From NCBI RefSeq assembly GCF_028209395.1, contig NZ_JAQLDQ010000005.1:1-64000 (forward strand): DNA of 64,000 nucleotides, read 5' to 3'. The translations under genes were made by a program, and so were the position numbers. This document shows, piece by piece, positions 17,850 to 26,399 of this stretch. A model generated the notes under the pieces. The model had not been told where the DNA came from, searched no databases, and was given only the letters and a program-made list of their open reading frames with translations. Source of the stretch: Collinsella aerofaciens. Lineage in GTDB: Bacteria; Actinomycetota; Coriobacteriia; Coriobacteriales; Coriobacteriaceae. The stretch's first letter is position 1. Every line of letters starts with the position of its first letter.

Positions 17850-18287
17850 TTACTTTTCGAGATGCTTTTTCAGCAGCTCCAACGCGTGGGCGTAGCCTTG
17901 GAGGCCTTCGCCGGTGATGGTGGCGAAGCAGGCCAAGCGGGCGTAGCTCACCTGGCGGAAGTCCTCGCGCGTCTCGACGGCACTGATGTGAACCTCGACG
18001 GCAGGGATGGCGACGGCTTTGAGCGCGTCCAGGATGGCCACGCTCGTATGCGTGTAGGCGGCCGGGTTGATGACGATGCCGTCGACCTTGCCGTAGGCCT
18101 CCTGGATCTTGTCGACGATGCTGCCCTCGTGGTTAGACTGGAAGACCTCGACCTCGTCGAAGCCCTGTGCGGCGCCCGCTTCCTGGCAGATCTGGACCAG
18201 GCGGCCGTAGTTGTCGCTGCCATAGATGCCCGGCTCGCGAATGCCGAGCATGTTGAGGTTGGGGCCGTTGATGACGAGTGCTTTCAT
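17850..18287 (-). CDS. aroQ: 3-dehydroquinate dehydratase, type II
   Basis: Third shikimate-pathway step: 3-dehydroquinate to 3-dehydroshikimate. The 145-residue product is the small dodecameric type II enzyme. It has INGPNLNMLGIREPGIYG (catalytic Arg and Tyr22), the QSNHEGSI loop, INPAAYTHTSVAI, and EVHISAV with the catalytic His. The ATG at 18287 has AAAGGAAAC upstream and gives the standard length. It is the last gene of the aro operon. A 16-bp hairpin with a U-rich 3' side stands between it and aroEK, so it may be expressed at a different level from the upstream genes. Confidence 0.96.
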   Translation of the reverse strand: MKALVINGPNLNMLGIREPGIYGSDNYGRLVQICQEAGAAQGFDEVEVFQSNHEGSIVDKIQEAYGKVDGIVINPAAYTHTSVAILDALKAVAIPAVEVHISAVETREDFRQVSYARLACFATITGEGLQGYAHALELLKKHLEK

Positions 18288-18329
18288 GGTTGTTTCCTTT
18301 TTTGTTGGGCGGGAGGTGCGGCGGAGCGA

Positions 18330-18370
18330 AAAACCACCACAAAGGTGCCTGTCCCCTTTGTGGTGGTTTT
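18330..18370. repeat. perfect 16-bp palindrome between aroEK and aroQ (REP-like)
   Basis: AAAACCACCACAAAGG (18330-18345) is the exact reverse complement of 18355-18370, with a 9-base TGCCTGTCC loop. The core GGTGCCTGTCCCC resembles the motif often seen in repeats linked to REP-associated (Y1/RAYT) transposases. On the minus strand the hairpin starts two bases after the aroEK stop, and its 3' side (CCTTTGTGGTGGTTTT) ends in four T residues, so it may partly terminate transcription. No second copy was seen in this window. Confidence 0.7.
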
Positions 18371-18372
18371 GG

Positions 18373-19623
18373 TTAGAGAGCGGGTGGGAGGGTGTCGAGG
18401 AGGGCTTGGGCGGTGTTGGCGGCACAGTCGCGTGAGTCGATGATGTAGTCGGCCCAGGCGCGGTAGCGTGGCATGCGCTGTTCAGCCAGCTTATCGATGC
18501 CGTCGCGGGCGGTGATGGGGCGGCCCTTGTGGGCGAGCTCTTCGAGCTTGCGGTTGAGCATCACGATTTGGCTGTTTTGGTGCAGCAGCGGGTAGTTCTC
18601 GTCGCGTGTGACCACGCCGCCGCCGGTGGAGAGCACCAAGCCGCTGCGCTTGGAGATGTCGGACAGCGCCGTCGTCTCCTGCTCGCGGAAGGCCGCCTCG
18701 CCGCGCTCGACGATATAGTCGGCACAGGGCATGCCCAAACGCTCCTCGAGGGCGCGATCCAGGTCGATGTGCTCGCGACCCGTGAGCAGGGCAATCTGCT
18801 CACCCACGCGGGTCTTGCCCGAGCCCGGCATGCCGATCAGCGCGATGTTCTGTTCGCGGCGTGACAGGCGCTCCGTTACGTCCAGGATCCTCTCGCGCGG
18901 GGTGACTTGGCCGGTGTAGCGCTCAACAGCCTGTGCTGCCTGGGCAACAAGCATAAGCAGGCCGCCGATGCAAGGGATACCGCGGCGCTCGGCCTCGAGC
19001 ATCAGGCCCGTGCGGGCGGGGTTGTAGACAATGTCGATAACGCCTTCGAGCGCATCGAGCCCTTCGAGCGTGCAAGGCGCGTCGGGGCAGTGGGGGAACA
19101 TGCCGGCAGGCGTGCAGTTGACGAGCAGGGCGGCGTCGGACTGCTGCGCGATATTGCCGTAGTTGACCTCGCTCGTGCGACCGACTGGTACGACGATGGC
19201 GTCCAAGTCGCCGAGTACCATGCTCGCCGTGGTGCCGGCGCCACCGGTGGCACCAAGCACGAGGACCTTTTTGCCGGCAACCTCTACGCCCAACTCCTCG
19301 ACTAGACACTGAAAACCAAAGTAGTCGGTGTTGTCGCCGCGCAGGCGACCGCCAGGTAGGCGTGTGATGGTGTTGACGTTGCCCATGCGCTCGGCGAGCG
19401 GACTCAGCTCGTCCAGGTACTCCATGACGGCGCGCTTGTAGGGGATGGTCACGTTGGTACCCTCCCATTCGTCGCCCGTCATAAAGGCCGCGAGGTCCTC
19501 GGGCTCGCGCTCAAATCGCACGTACTCGAGCCCAGCGAGCTCCTTGTAGATGGTTGGGGTGTAGCTGTGGCCCAGCACGCGGCCCAGTACGCCGTAGGGG
19601 CGGGTTGCGGCGGTATCGGTCAT
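18373..19623 (-). CDS. aroE-aroK: bifunctional shikimate dehydrogenase / shikimate kinase (AroE-AroK fusion)
   Basis: 416-residue fusion carrying two consecutive pathway steps: 3-dehydroshikimate to shikimate (NADPH), then shikimate to shikimate-3-phosphate (ATP). AroE spans residues 1 to about 255, with TNVTIPYK (catalytic Lys63), NTDYFGF (Asp100), the NADP loop LGATGGAGTTAS, and NCTPAGM. AroK begins near residue 258, with the P-loop GMPGSGKTRVG, the DLD shikimate-binding Asp, FREQE and the STGGGVV loop. The start directly abuts the pheA stop. Both domains keep their key residues, so both activities are expected. AroE-AroK fusions occur in a few lineages; this one removes the need for separate aroK. 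Confidence 0.94.
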   Translation of the reverse strand: MTDTAATRPYGVLGRVLGHSYTPTIYKELAGLEYVRFEREPEDLAAFMTGDEWEGTNVTIPYKRAVMEYLDELSPLAERMGNVNTITRLPGGRLRGDNTDYFGFQCLVEELGVEVAGKKVLVLGATGGAGTTASMVLGDLDAIVVPVGRTSEVNYGNIAQQSDAALLVNCTPAGMFPHCPDAPCTLEGLDALEGVIDIVYNPARTGLMLEAERRGIPCIGGLLMLVAQAAQAVERYTGQVTPRERILDVTERLSRREQNIALIGMPGSGKTRVGEQIALLTGREHIDLDRALEERLGMPCADYIVERGEAAFREQETTALSDISKRSGLVLSTGGGVVTRDENYPLLHQNSQIVMLNRKLEELAHKGRPITARDGIDKLAEQRMPRYRAWADYIIDSRDCAANTAQALLDTLPPAL

Positions 19624-20769
19624 CTAGAGCACCTCCGTGTAGCTGCCAAAGTAGGTGAAGCTCTCACACACGTCGTCGATCGAATCGAGCAGGTCGTCGA
19701 GGGCCTTGCTGCCAAAGGGGCAGTCCAGATCAAAGTAGAACATAAACTCAAAGTCGCGACCGGGGATGGGACGGCTTTCGAGCTTGATGAGGTTGATGTT
19801 GAGTGCGTAGAAGCGCTCGAGTACGCGATAGAGCGCGCCCGGCTCGTTGGCCGTGGTGATCATGAGTGAGGTTCGGTTGGCACCGGGATAGACGCGCGGC
19901 TCGCGGCTGATGACGACAAAGCGCGTGTAGTTGTTGTCCGAGTCTTGGATATTGGGCTCCAACACCTCGAGGCCATACAGCGTGGCACAGCTGCGCGATG
20001 CGATGGCGGCAACATCGGTGCGCTCGGAGCTGGCGACCATCTCGGCCGACATGGCGGTGTTGGGGTACTTGGTGGCGTGCAGGTCGTGGGACTCGATAAA
20101 GCCCGCACACTGGGCAATGGCTTGGCCGTGGCTGTAAACCTCGCGCACGTCGGCGAGCTTGGTGCCGGGCTTGACGAGCAAGTTGTGGTCGATCTTGAGG
20201 CGCAGCGAGCGCACGATATGGAAGTCGAACTGTGCGAGCAGGTCGTAGACGGCGTTTACCGAGCCGGCGGTTGAGTTTTCGATGGGCAGTACGCCAAACT
20301 CGCAAAAGCCGTCGCGCACGGCGCGCATGACGCCCTCGAAGGTCTCGAAAAACGCGATGTCGGGCACGTCGAAGAGTTTGCACGCGGCGATCTGGCTGTA
20401 GGCGCCTTCGACGCCTTGGCAGGCGACAGTGGCCGTCTGGGGGAAGGGCGTGTCACAGGCTGCGGCCGTGGCATGGGCCTTTTGCGAGACCGTGATGCCC
20501 TTGAGCTCGTTGATGTAGCGCTGCTGCTCGGCCTTGCTCATGCTCATGAGGAGACGGAACAGGGTGATGGTCTGCGCCTCGTAGCGCTCGGGCGCGCGGC
20601 TGGCGAGGTTGTTGAGCTTGGAGCGCTCACGGGCGGGGTCGAAGACGGCCTTGCCCATCTCGATTTTTGATTTGGCGACCTCGGTGGCAATGTCCATGCG
20701 CTCGACAAAGCTGTTGAGGAGCGTGGTGTCGATGCCATCGATGGCTTGGCGAATATCGGCAAGGTCCAT
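19624..20769 (-). CDS. pheA: bifunctional chorismate mutase / prephenate dehydratase
   Basis: 381-residue enzyme that turns chorismate into prephenate and then phenylpyruvate, committing flux to phenylalanine. Residues 1 to about 90 are an AroQ-class chorismate mutase helix bundle (IRQAIDGIDTTLLNSFVERM). The prephenate dehydratase domain (CQGVEGAYSQIAA, PIENSTAGSVNAVYDLL, NYTRFVVIS with the Thr-Arg-Phe motif) follows. A C-terminal ACT domain (ITTANEPGALYRVLERF, then KLESRPIPG), the usual site of Phe feedback inhibition, completes it. ATG at 20769 has AAAGGGG nearby and the proper N-terminus. It ends at the aroEK start with no gap. Domain content is that of E. coli PheA. Confidence 0.95.
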   Translation of the reverse strand: MDLADIRQAIDGIDTTLLNSFVERMDIATEVAKSKIEMGKAVFDPARERSKLNNLASRAPERYEAQTITLFRLLMSMSKAEQQRYINELKGITVSQKAHATAAACDTPFPQTATVACQGVEGAYSQIAACKLFDVPDIAFFETFEGVMRAVRDGFCEFGVLPIENSTAGSVNAVYDLLAQFDFHIVRSLRLKIDHNLLVKPGTKLADVREVYSHGQAIAQCAGFIESHDLHATKYPNTAMSAEMVASSERTDVAAIASRSCATLYGLEVLEPNIQDSDNNYTRFVVISREPRVYPGANRTSLMITTANEPGALYRVLERFYALNINLIKLESRPIPGRDFEFMFYFDLDCPFGSKALDDLLDSIDDVCESFTYFGSYTEVL

Positions 20770-20822
20770 GGAGGCCCCTTTCGCGTAATGGCTGAGTTGA
20801 CAGTCAACCCAGGTGAGTCGGG

Positions 20823-21920
20823 TTAGAGCTGGGCGGCGTCCTCGAGGAGGGCGTCCCAAATTGCGAGAGCGGCGGCTGCCTCGGCTACGGGGACGGCGCG
20901 CGGGACGATGCAGGGATCGTGACGGCCGTGGACAGAGAGCTCGGCGTTTTCCATGGCGTCCATGTCTACGGTCTGCTGCTCGCGGCCAATCGAGGGCGTC
21001 GGCTTTACGGCCATGCGCCACATGACGGGCGCGCCAGTCGAAATACCGCCCAGGATGCCGCCGGCGTTATTGGACTCGACCTCGATCTCGCCGGTCTCGG
21101 CATCGATGCGATACGGATCGTTGTTCTCGCTGCCGCGCATGGCGGCCACGGCAAAGCCCATGCCAAACTCCACGCCCTTTACGGCGGGTATGCCAAATGC
21201 GATATGCGCGATGCGGTTTTCGATGCCGTCGAACATGGGGTCGCCGATGCCCGCGGGAAGCCCGTAGACGCCGCACTCCACGATGCCGCCGATGCTATCG
21301 AGCTCGTCGCGCGCGGCTAGGATCTCCTCGCGCATGCGGCCGGCTGCGGCGGCGTCAATGCAAGGCAGGTCGTTCGAAAGGATCGCCTTGCGGTCGGCCT
21401 CGCGATAGACCATATCGTCCATCGGCAGGTCGGAGATGCCGCCGATCTGCGCGACGTGCGCCATGACCTGAATGCCGCGGGCCTCGAGCGCCTGCAGCGC
21501 GATCCCGCCGGCGATGCATAGAGGGGCCGTCAGACGGCCGGAGAAGTGCCCGCCGCCGGCGACGTCGTGCATGTTGTGGTACTTCACACGCGCCGGAAAG
21601 TCTGCGTGCCCGGGGCGGGGCTTGCGGCGCAGCTCGGAGTAATCCTTGGAGCGCGTGTTGGTGTTCTCGATAATCGCTGCAATGGGCGCTCCGGTGGTAT
21701 GTCCATCGACAACACCGGCGATGATGTGGGCGGCGTCGGCCTCGCGGCGTTTGGTCGCGGTCTCGTCGCGACCAGGGGCGCGACGGTCGAGGAAGGCCTG
21801 CAGCTTCTCCTGGTCCACGGCGATGCCCGCCGGGATGCCATCGAGCGAGCAGCCGATAGCGGGAGAGTGCGACTGGCCGAAGATGCTTAAGTGCAAGACG
21901 TTGCCAAAGGTCGAGGACAT
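20823..21920 (-). CDS. aroC: chorismate synthase
   Basis: Last common step: EPSP to chorismate, with reduced FMN as cofactor. The 365-residue product has the N-terminal FGQSHSPAIGC signature, the GRDETATKRREAD basic loop, the RPGHADFPA segment and SGRLTAPLCIAGGIA. GISTGAPVMWRMAVKPTPSI and VHGRHDPCIVPRAVPVAEA occur near the C-terminus. Length and motifs are complete. The start codon at 21920 lies one base before the aroA stop region on this strand, so aroA and aroC are tightly spaced; the 53-base gap before pheA holds no obvious terminator. Confidence 0.96.
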   Translation of the reverse strand: MSSTFGNVLHLSIFGQSHSPAIGCSLDGIPAGIAVDQEKLQAFLDRRAPGRDETATKRREADAAHIIAGVVDGHTTGAPIAAIIENTNTRSKDYSELRRKPRPGHADFPARVKYHNMHDVAGGGHFSGRLTAPLCIAGGIALQALEARGIQVMAHVAQIGGISDLPMDDMVYREADRKAILSNDLPCIDAAAAGRMREEILAARDELDSIGGIVECGVYGLPAGIGDPMFDGIENRIAHIAFGIPAVKGVEFGMGFAVAAMRGSENNDPYRIDAETGEIEVESNNAGGILGGISTGAPVMWRMAVKPTPSIGREQQTVDMDAMENAELSVHGRHDPCIVPRAVPVAEAAAALAIWDALLEDAAQL

Positions 21921-21921
21921 G

Positions 21922-23241
21922 CTATTCCTCCTCGAGTGTGACCTTGCCGCCCAGCAGGCGGTAGTGGTCGAAGAAATCGGGATAGGACTTGTTGACGGCC
22001 TCGGCGCCGTGGATCACGACCTCGCCGGTGGCACGGCTCGCGGCGATGGCGGCCGTCATGGCGATGCGGTGGTCGTTGTGCGAATCGACCTCACCGCCGG
22101 TGAAGGCATCGACACCCTTGATGATGAGGTCGTCGCCGGCAATACGCACCTGCGCGCCCAGCGCGGTGAGCTCGCGGGTGGTGGTGGCCAGGCGGTCGGA
22201 TTCCTTGATGCGCAGGCGGGCGCAATCGCGGATAAAGGTGCGGCCCTGTGCCAGCGAGGCCACGGCCGAGATAACGGGCACCAGGTCGGGAATGTCGTGG
22301 GCACTCATCTCAAAGCCGGCGAGCTTGTCGGACTGCACGGTGGCGGCGTTGGTGGAGCGCACGATGCGGGCACCAAAGCGCGAAAGCGCGGCAAGCACGT
22401 TGCGGTCGCCCTGTGCAGAGCTCAGCGACACGCCCTCGACGGTGATGGGGTCGGTGCCGATGGCGCCGGCACACAGCCAAAAGGCAGCGTTGGACCAGTC
22501 GCCTTCGACAGCAACGCTGCCGGGCGTGCGATACGAGCCACTGCTCACGCGGAAGTTTGTGACTTCGGGCTGGCCGTCCTTGGCGGGAATGCGCTCGACG
22601 TTGACCTCAACGCCAAAGGCCTTCATGGCCTGGATGGTCAGGTTGATATAGGGGCGGCTCTCGATGAGGCCGGTCACTTGCACACAGGAGGGCTGGGCCA
22701 GTAGCGGGGCCGCCAGCAGCAGGCCGGAGATATACTGCGAGCTCACGTTGCCCGGAAGCACAAAGGTGCCCGGGCGCATGCGTCCGCTCGTCTTGAGCGG
22801 AAAGCCGCCCAGACCCTCCAGATCGCAACCGGCGGCGATAATCTCGTCCGAGAGCGGGGACAGCGGGCGGGCGCCCAAGCGTCCCTGACCCACAAAAGTT
22901 GCTTCTGCGCCCAGCGCGCAGGCGACGGGCAACATAAAGCGCAGCGTGGAGCCACTCTCGCCGCAGTCGAGCGTGCCGCCGGCTAGGGCCTTGAGCAGGC
23001 CAAATTCAATGCTCTTCATGGTGGGGTGGACCTGGAAGCCGTCCTCGACGGTCTCGATGCGAGCGCCCAGTGCCGTAAGGCAACGCACTGTGGCCTCGAT
23101 GTCGGCGCAGGTGGTGTTGCAGGTGACGTGTGTCTCGCCGTTGGCAAGCGCAGCGCAGATGATCAGGCGATGCGCCATCGACTTGGACGCGATGGCGGGA
23201 ACGGTGCCCTTAAGCGGGGACGGGGTGATGCGGGCTAGCAT
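21922..23241 (-). CDS. aroA: 3-phosphoshikimate 1-carboxyvinyltransferase (EPSP synthase)
   Basis: Sixth shikimate step: shikimate-3-phosphate + PEP to EPSP; the target of glyphosate in sensitive enzymes. The 439-residue product has ASKSMAHRLIICAALANGE (Lys and Ser of the substrate site), CGESGSTLRFMLPVA, SSQYISGLLLAAPL, and late RIKESDRLATTTRELTALGA, with DDHRIAMTAA-like NDHRIAM. The ATG at 23241 overlaps the aroB stop within ATGCTAG, and AAGGGAG lies upstream. An in-frame extension to 23484 would run into aroB and is rejected. The overlap implies coupled translation with aroB. Confidence 0.95.
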   Translation of the reverse strand: MLARITPSPLKGTVPAIASKSMAHRLIICAALANGETHVTCNTTCADIEATVRCLTALGARIETVEDGFQVHPTMKSIEFGLLKALAGGTLDCGESGSTLRFMLPVACALGAEATFVGQGRLGARPLSPLSDEIIAAGCDLEGLGGFPLKTSGRMRPGTFVLPGNVSSQYISGLLLAAPLLAQPSCVQVTGLIESRPYINLTIQAMKAFGVEVNVERIPAKDGQPEVTNFRVSSGSYRTPGSVAVEGDWSNAAFWLCAGAIGTDPITVEGVSLSSAQGDRNVLAALSRFGARIVRSTNAATVQSDKLAGFEMSAHDIPDLVPVISAVASLAQGRTFIRDCARLRIKESDRLATTTRELTALGAQVRIAGDDLIIKGVDAFTGGEVDSHNDHRIAMTAAIAASRATGEVVIHGAEAVNKSYPDFFDHYRLLGGKVTLEEE

Positions 23242-24341
23242 GCGAATGCGTCTCCCTTCTGGCCGAGGCCCTCGGCAATGAGTTCGTGGAAAGTGGAAAG
23301 CGGCGTGCGGTCGATGCTGCAGCGGCCGATGCCGTGCGGAATCACCAGGTCGATGGTGTCGCCCGCGCGCTTCTTGTCGTGGAGCGCCTCGGCAAAAACG
23401 GCATCGGCATCTAGGTCGCAGCGCGTCTTGAGGCCATGGCGGGCGCAGAGCTCCTCGATACGACCGGGCAGTGCAGCATCGCAAATGCCGTGCAGAGCCG
23501 CGGCGCGCGTGATGATGCCCATGCCGATCGACACACAGTTGCCGTGTCCGAGCTCAAAGTGCTCGCAGGCCTCGACGGCGTGTCCGGCGCTGTGTCCAAA
23601 GTTGAGGAGCTTGCGCTGGTTGATCTCGCGCTCGTCGGCAACGACCACGGCGCGCTTGATGTCGATATTGCGGGCGATGATGAGCGCTACGCGCGCCACA
23701 TCGCGGTTGAGCAGCTCCAGCGTGAGCGGGGTCTTCTCCAGCTCGGCGAAAAGCTCCGGGTCGGCGATCACGGCGTGCTTGACGACCTCGCCGCAGCCGT
23801 CGGCGAACTGCTCGGGCGTGAGGGTGGCCAGGCACCCCACGTCGGCGATAACCACGCTCGGCTGCCAAAAGGCGCCGGCCAAGTTCTTGCCGGCAGCCAG
23901 GTCGATGGCGGTCTTGCCACCCACCGACGAATCCACCATGGCGAGCAGGCTCGTCGGGATCTGCACAAACTTGCAGCCGCGCATGTAGGTGGCGGCCACA
24001 AAGCCCGCCACGTCGCCCACGACGCCGCCACCGAGTGCCACGATCACGTCGGAGCGCGAAAGCTCGTGCTCTGCCACAAACTCCATAATGGCAACATAGG
24101 TTTCGGCGCGCTTATGGGCCTCTCCGGCCTCGAAGGTGCAGATGCTCACCTCGTAGCCTGACGCCTCCAGGCTCTGCTTAACGGGCATCTGGTAGAGCGG
24201 GCCCACGTTGGTGTCCGTCACGATGACGGCCTTGGTACCGCCGGCAGTGGCGCGCACGAGTGGTCCCGCCTGCTCCAGCAAAAACGTGCCAACATGCACC
24301 TGGTAGGGGCGTGCAGTGTCGATATCGATGGTAATCGCCAT
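23235..24341 (-). CDS. aroB: 3-dehydroquinate synthase
   Basis: Second shikimate step: DAHP to 3-dehydroquinate, NAD- and metal-dependent. The 368-residue product contains the NAD-binding GGGVVGDVAGFVAATYMRG, PTSLLAMVDSSVGGKTAIDL, the metal-ligand region ADGCGEVVKHAVI, LLNFGHSAGHAVEA and GHGNCVSIGM. Length and motifs fit a normal AroB. The ATG is at 24341, 36 bases after tyrA on the operon. It overlaps aroA by seven bases. Confidence 0.96.
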   Translation of the reverse strand: MAITIDIDTARPYQVHVGTFLLEQAGPLVRATAGGTKAVIVTDTNVGPLYQMPVKQSLEASGYEVSICTFEAGEAHKRAETYVAIMEFVAEHELSRSDVIVALGGGVVGDVAGFVAATYMRGCKFVQIPTSLLAMVDSSVGGKTAIDLAAGKNLAGAFWQPSVVIADVGCLATLTPEQFADGCGEVVKHAVIADPELFAELEKTPLTLELLNRDVARVALIIARNIDIKRAVVVADEREINQRKLLNFGHSAGHAVEACEHFELGHGNCVSIGMGIITRAAALHGICDAALPGRIEELCARHGLKTRCDLDADAVFAEALHDKKRAGDTIDLVIPHGIGRCSIDRTPLSTFHELIAEGLGQKGDAFAC

Positions 24342-24377
24342 AAGCTTCGGTCCTTTCGACCTGGCGTGATAGGTGGT

Positions 24378-25292
24378 CTAGTGGGAGGTCTCGTCGTCGA
24401 GCGCGCGCTTAATGCGGTCGCCCTCGGCAAGGAGATTCTCCAGATAGCGCTGGTCGCGGTCCTTGAGCGCACGGCTGTAGGCGCCGAGCGATTCGATCAG
24501 ATGGTCGATCTCGTAGGCGAGCGCGTCGGCGTCGTCGATCATGAGCTCGGACCACATTTGCGGGTTGAGGTGCGCCACGCGGGTGAGATCGCGGTAGCTA
24601 CCGGCCGAAAAGCCGTGGTGGACCTGGGCGGTGGGGCTTTTGACGTAGGCGTTGGACACCACGTGCGCAAGCTGGCTCGTGAAGGCGATGACGCGGTCGT
24701 GCTCGGCGGCGCTGGTCACGCTGAACTTGCCAAAGCCCAAGGGGCGCACCATCTCGCGCACCTGGCCCAAAAGCTCCAGTTTGAGCGCATCGTCCACCGC
24801 GGGCGGCACGAGCACGAGTGGCGCGCCCTGGAACAGGTCGGCGCGGGAGTGTGCGTAGCCCGAGTACTGCGTGCCCGCCATGGGGTGTGCGCCCACAAAG
24901 TAAAAGCCGTGCTCACGGGCAAGCTCAAAGGCACGTTCGCACACGATGCCCTTGACGCCCACCGTATCGATCACCACGGGCCCCATGATGGCCTCGGTGT
25001 CGGTGGCGTCGGCGAGCGCCTGGGCATGCGCCTCGAGCCACTCGATGCAGGCCTCGGGGTAGCAAGCCAGGACGATGATGTCGCATTCGCCGAGTGTCTC
25101 GTCGTTGAGCTCTCCGGCGACAGTGCCCATGCTGGCGGCCGTCATGACATCGTCATCGGGGTCCCAGGCCAGCACGCGGACGCCCGCCTGGGCATAGCCG
25201 CGGGCAAAGCTACCGCCGATGAGGCCAAGGCCGACGATACCGGCGCACTTGGGGCCGCCCTGGTTAACGCGCGCGTTTCTCACCGTACCCAT
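24378..25292 (-). CDS. tyrA: prephenate dehydrogenase
   Basis: Tyrosine branch enzyme: prephenate + NAD(P) to 4-hydroxyphenylpyruvate. The 304-residue product starts with a short polar tail, then the nucleotide-binding loop GIVGLGLIGGSFARG. It shows the catalytic-site HPMAGTQYSGY and FTSQLAHVVSNAY, which are diagnostic for TyrA. There is no fused chorismate mutase or ACT domain, so chorismate mutase must come from PheA. The ATG at 25292 follows GGAGTAG, four bases after the aroF stop, indicating coupled expression with aroF. Confidence 0.94.
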   Translation of the reverse strand: MGTVRNARVNQGGPKCAGIVGLGLIGGSFARGYAQAGVRVLAWDPDDDVMTAASMGTVAGELNDETLGECDIIVLACYPEACIEWLEAHAQALADATDTEAIMGPVVIDTVGVKGIVCERAFELAREHGFYFVGAHPMAGTQYSGYAHSRADLFQGAPLVLVPPAVDDALKLELLGQVREMVRPLGFGKFSVTSAAEHDRVIAFTSQLAHVVSNAYVKSPTAQVHHGFSAGSYRDLTRVAHLNPQMWSELMIDDADALAYEIDHLIESLGAYSRALKDRDQRYLENLLAEGDRIKRALDDETSH

Positions 25293-25295
25293 GGG

Positions 25296-26318
25296 CTACT
25301 CCATGGTCTCTTGGCAGACGACCTCGCGGATGGCGCGAATGCGGCGCATGGTGTCGTCGAACTGGTCGGGGGTGAGGGCCTGAGCGCCGTCGGACCATGC
25401 GCGGCTGGGCTCGTCGTGGACCTCGATCTCCAGGCCGTTGGCGCCGCAGGCGGTCGCGGCGAGCGCCATGGGCTCAACGTAGCGGGTGTAGCCGGTGGCG
25501 TGGCTGGGGTCGGCGACGACGGGCAGGTGCGACAGGTGGTGCAGAACCGGCACGGCGTTGAGGTCGAAGGTATTGCGGGTGCGGGTCTCGAAGGTGCGGA
25601 TACCGCGCTCGCACAGGATGACGTTGTCGTTGCCCTCGCTCATGATGTACTCGGCTGCCATAAGCAGCTCGTCGATCGTGCCGGACATGCCGCGCTTGAG
25701 CAGAATCGGGGTTTGGGTCTTGCCGACCTCCTTGAGCAGGGGGAAGTTCTGGGCGTTGCGGGCGCCGATCTGCATGACGTCAATCTTCTTGTCCAAGAAG
25801 ACCTGCACGTCGCGTGGATCCATGATCTCGGTGACGATCGGCATGTCGAGCTCGGCAGACGCCTCGCACAGCAGGTCGAGGCCGGCGGGGCCCATGCCCT
25901 GGTAGGCGTAGGGGGAGGTGCGGGGCTTGTAGGCACCGCCGCGCAGCATCGTGGCACCGGCGGCCTTCACGCGGCGGGCGATGCGGATGAGGTTCTCGCC
26001 CTCGACGGAGCACGGGCCGGCGATGACCTGGAACTGGTCGCCGCCGATCTTGACGCCGTGGCCGCAGTCGATGACGGAGTCCTCGGGGTGGAATTTACGG
26101 TTGGCGCGCTTGAACGGCTCGGAGACGCGCTGCACGCGCTCGACGACATCCATGGACTCGAGCAGGAACGGGTCGATCTTGGTCGTATCGCCCACCAGGC
26201 CGATGATCGTCTCGTTCTCGCCGCGCGAGACATCGGTCTTCAGACCCTTTTTCTCAATCCAGCTGACGATATGGCTTACGGCCTCGTCGCTGGCGCTCTG
26301 CTTTAAAATTGCAATCAT
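25296..26318 (-). CDS. aroF: 3-deoxy-7-phosphoheptulonate (DAHP) synthase, class I-beta
   Basis: Entry step of the shikimate pathway: PEP + erythrose-4-phosphate to DAHP. The 340-residue product resembles the Thermotoga-type enzyme. It has an N-terminal ferredoxin-like regulatory domain (residues 1 to about 70, MIAILKQSASDEAV to TTKIDPF). A TIM-barrel catalytic part follows, with IAGPCSVEGENL, RGGAYKPRTSPYAYQG, QIGARNAQNFPLL, LLKRGMSGT, and the metal-binding DPSHATG. The ferredoxin-like domain in this class mediates Tyr/Phe or prephenate inhibition. The ATG at 26318 follows GAGAGG and gives the family length. It is the first gene of the eight-gene aro operon. Confidence 0.96.
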   Translation of the reverse strand: MIAILKQSASDEAVSHIVSWIEKKGLKTDVSRGENETIIGLVGDTTKIDPFLLESMDVVERVQRVSEPFKRANRKFHPEDSVIDCGHGVKIGGDQFQVIAGPCSVEGENLIRIARRVKAAGATMLRGGAYKPRTSPYAYQGMGPAGLDLLCEASAELDMPIVTEIMDPRDVQVFLDKKIDVMQIGARNAQNFPLLKEVGKTQTPILLKRGMSGTIDELLMAAEYIMSEGNDNVILCERGIRTFETRTRNTFDLNAVPVLHHLSHLPVVADPSHATGYTRYVEPMALAATACGANGLEIEVHDEPSRAWSDGAQALTPDQFDDTMRRIRAIREVVCQETME

Positions 26319-26328
26319 GGTGTGCCTC

Positions 26329-26391
26329 TCACCTCGATGGATAACTTTTGCAAAAACGGCCCGCATCGCGAGCCGTGTATATATGGTGCAT
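26329..26391 (-). promoter_or_regulatory. candidate leader peptide with attenuator-like hairpin upstream of aroF
   Basis: On the minus strand, an ATG at 26391 opens a 20-codon frame (MHHIYTARDAGRFCKSYPSR) ending ten bases before aroF. It holds two Tyr and one Phe codon. Within it, ACGGCTCGC and GCGGGCCGT (26356-26376) form a 9-bp stem with a 3-base loop, directly followed by TTTTT, as in an intrinsic terminator. No ribosome binding site precedes the leader ATG. This could be a transcription attenuator, but no alternative antiterminator fold was identified. Confidence 0.4.
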
Positions 26392-26399
26392 GAGAGTTT

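Noticed and set aside
23242..23484. N-terminal extension of aroA into aroB
   Set aside because: EPSP synthase starts at the ATG 23241 overlapping the aroB stop; the extension is an out-of-frame reading of aroB.
24294..26306. 670-codon open frame on the plus strand opposite aroF-tyrA
   Set aside because: It is a GC-driven antisense shadow: no family motif, no ribosome binding site, and the minus strand encodes two clear enzymes.
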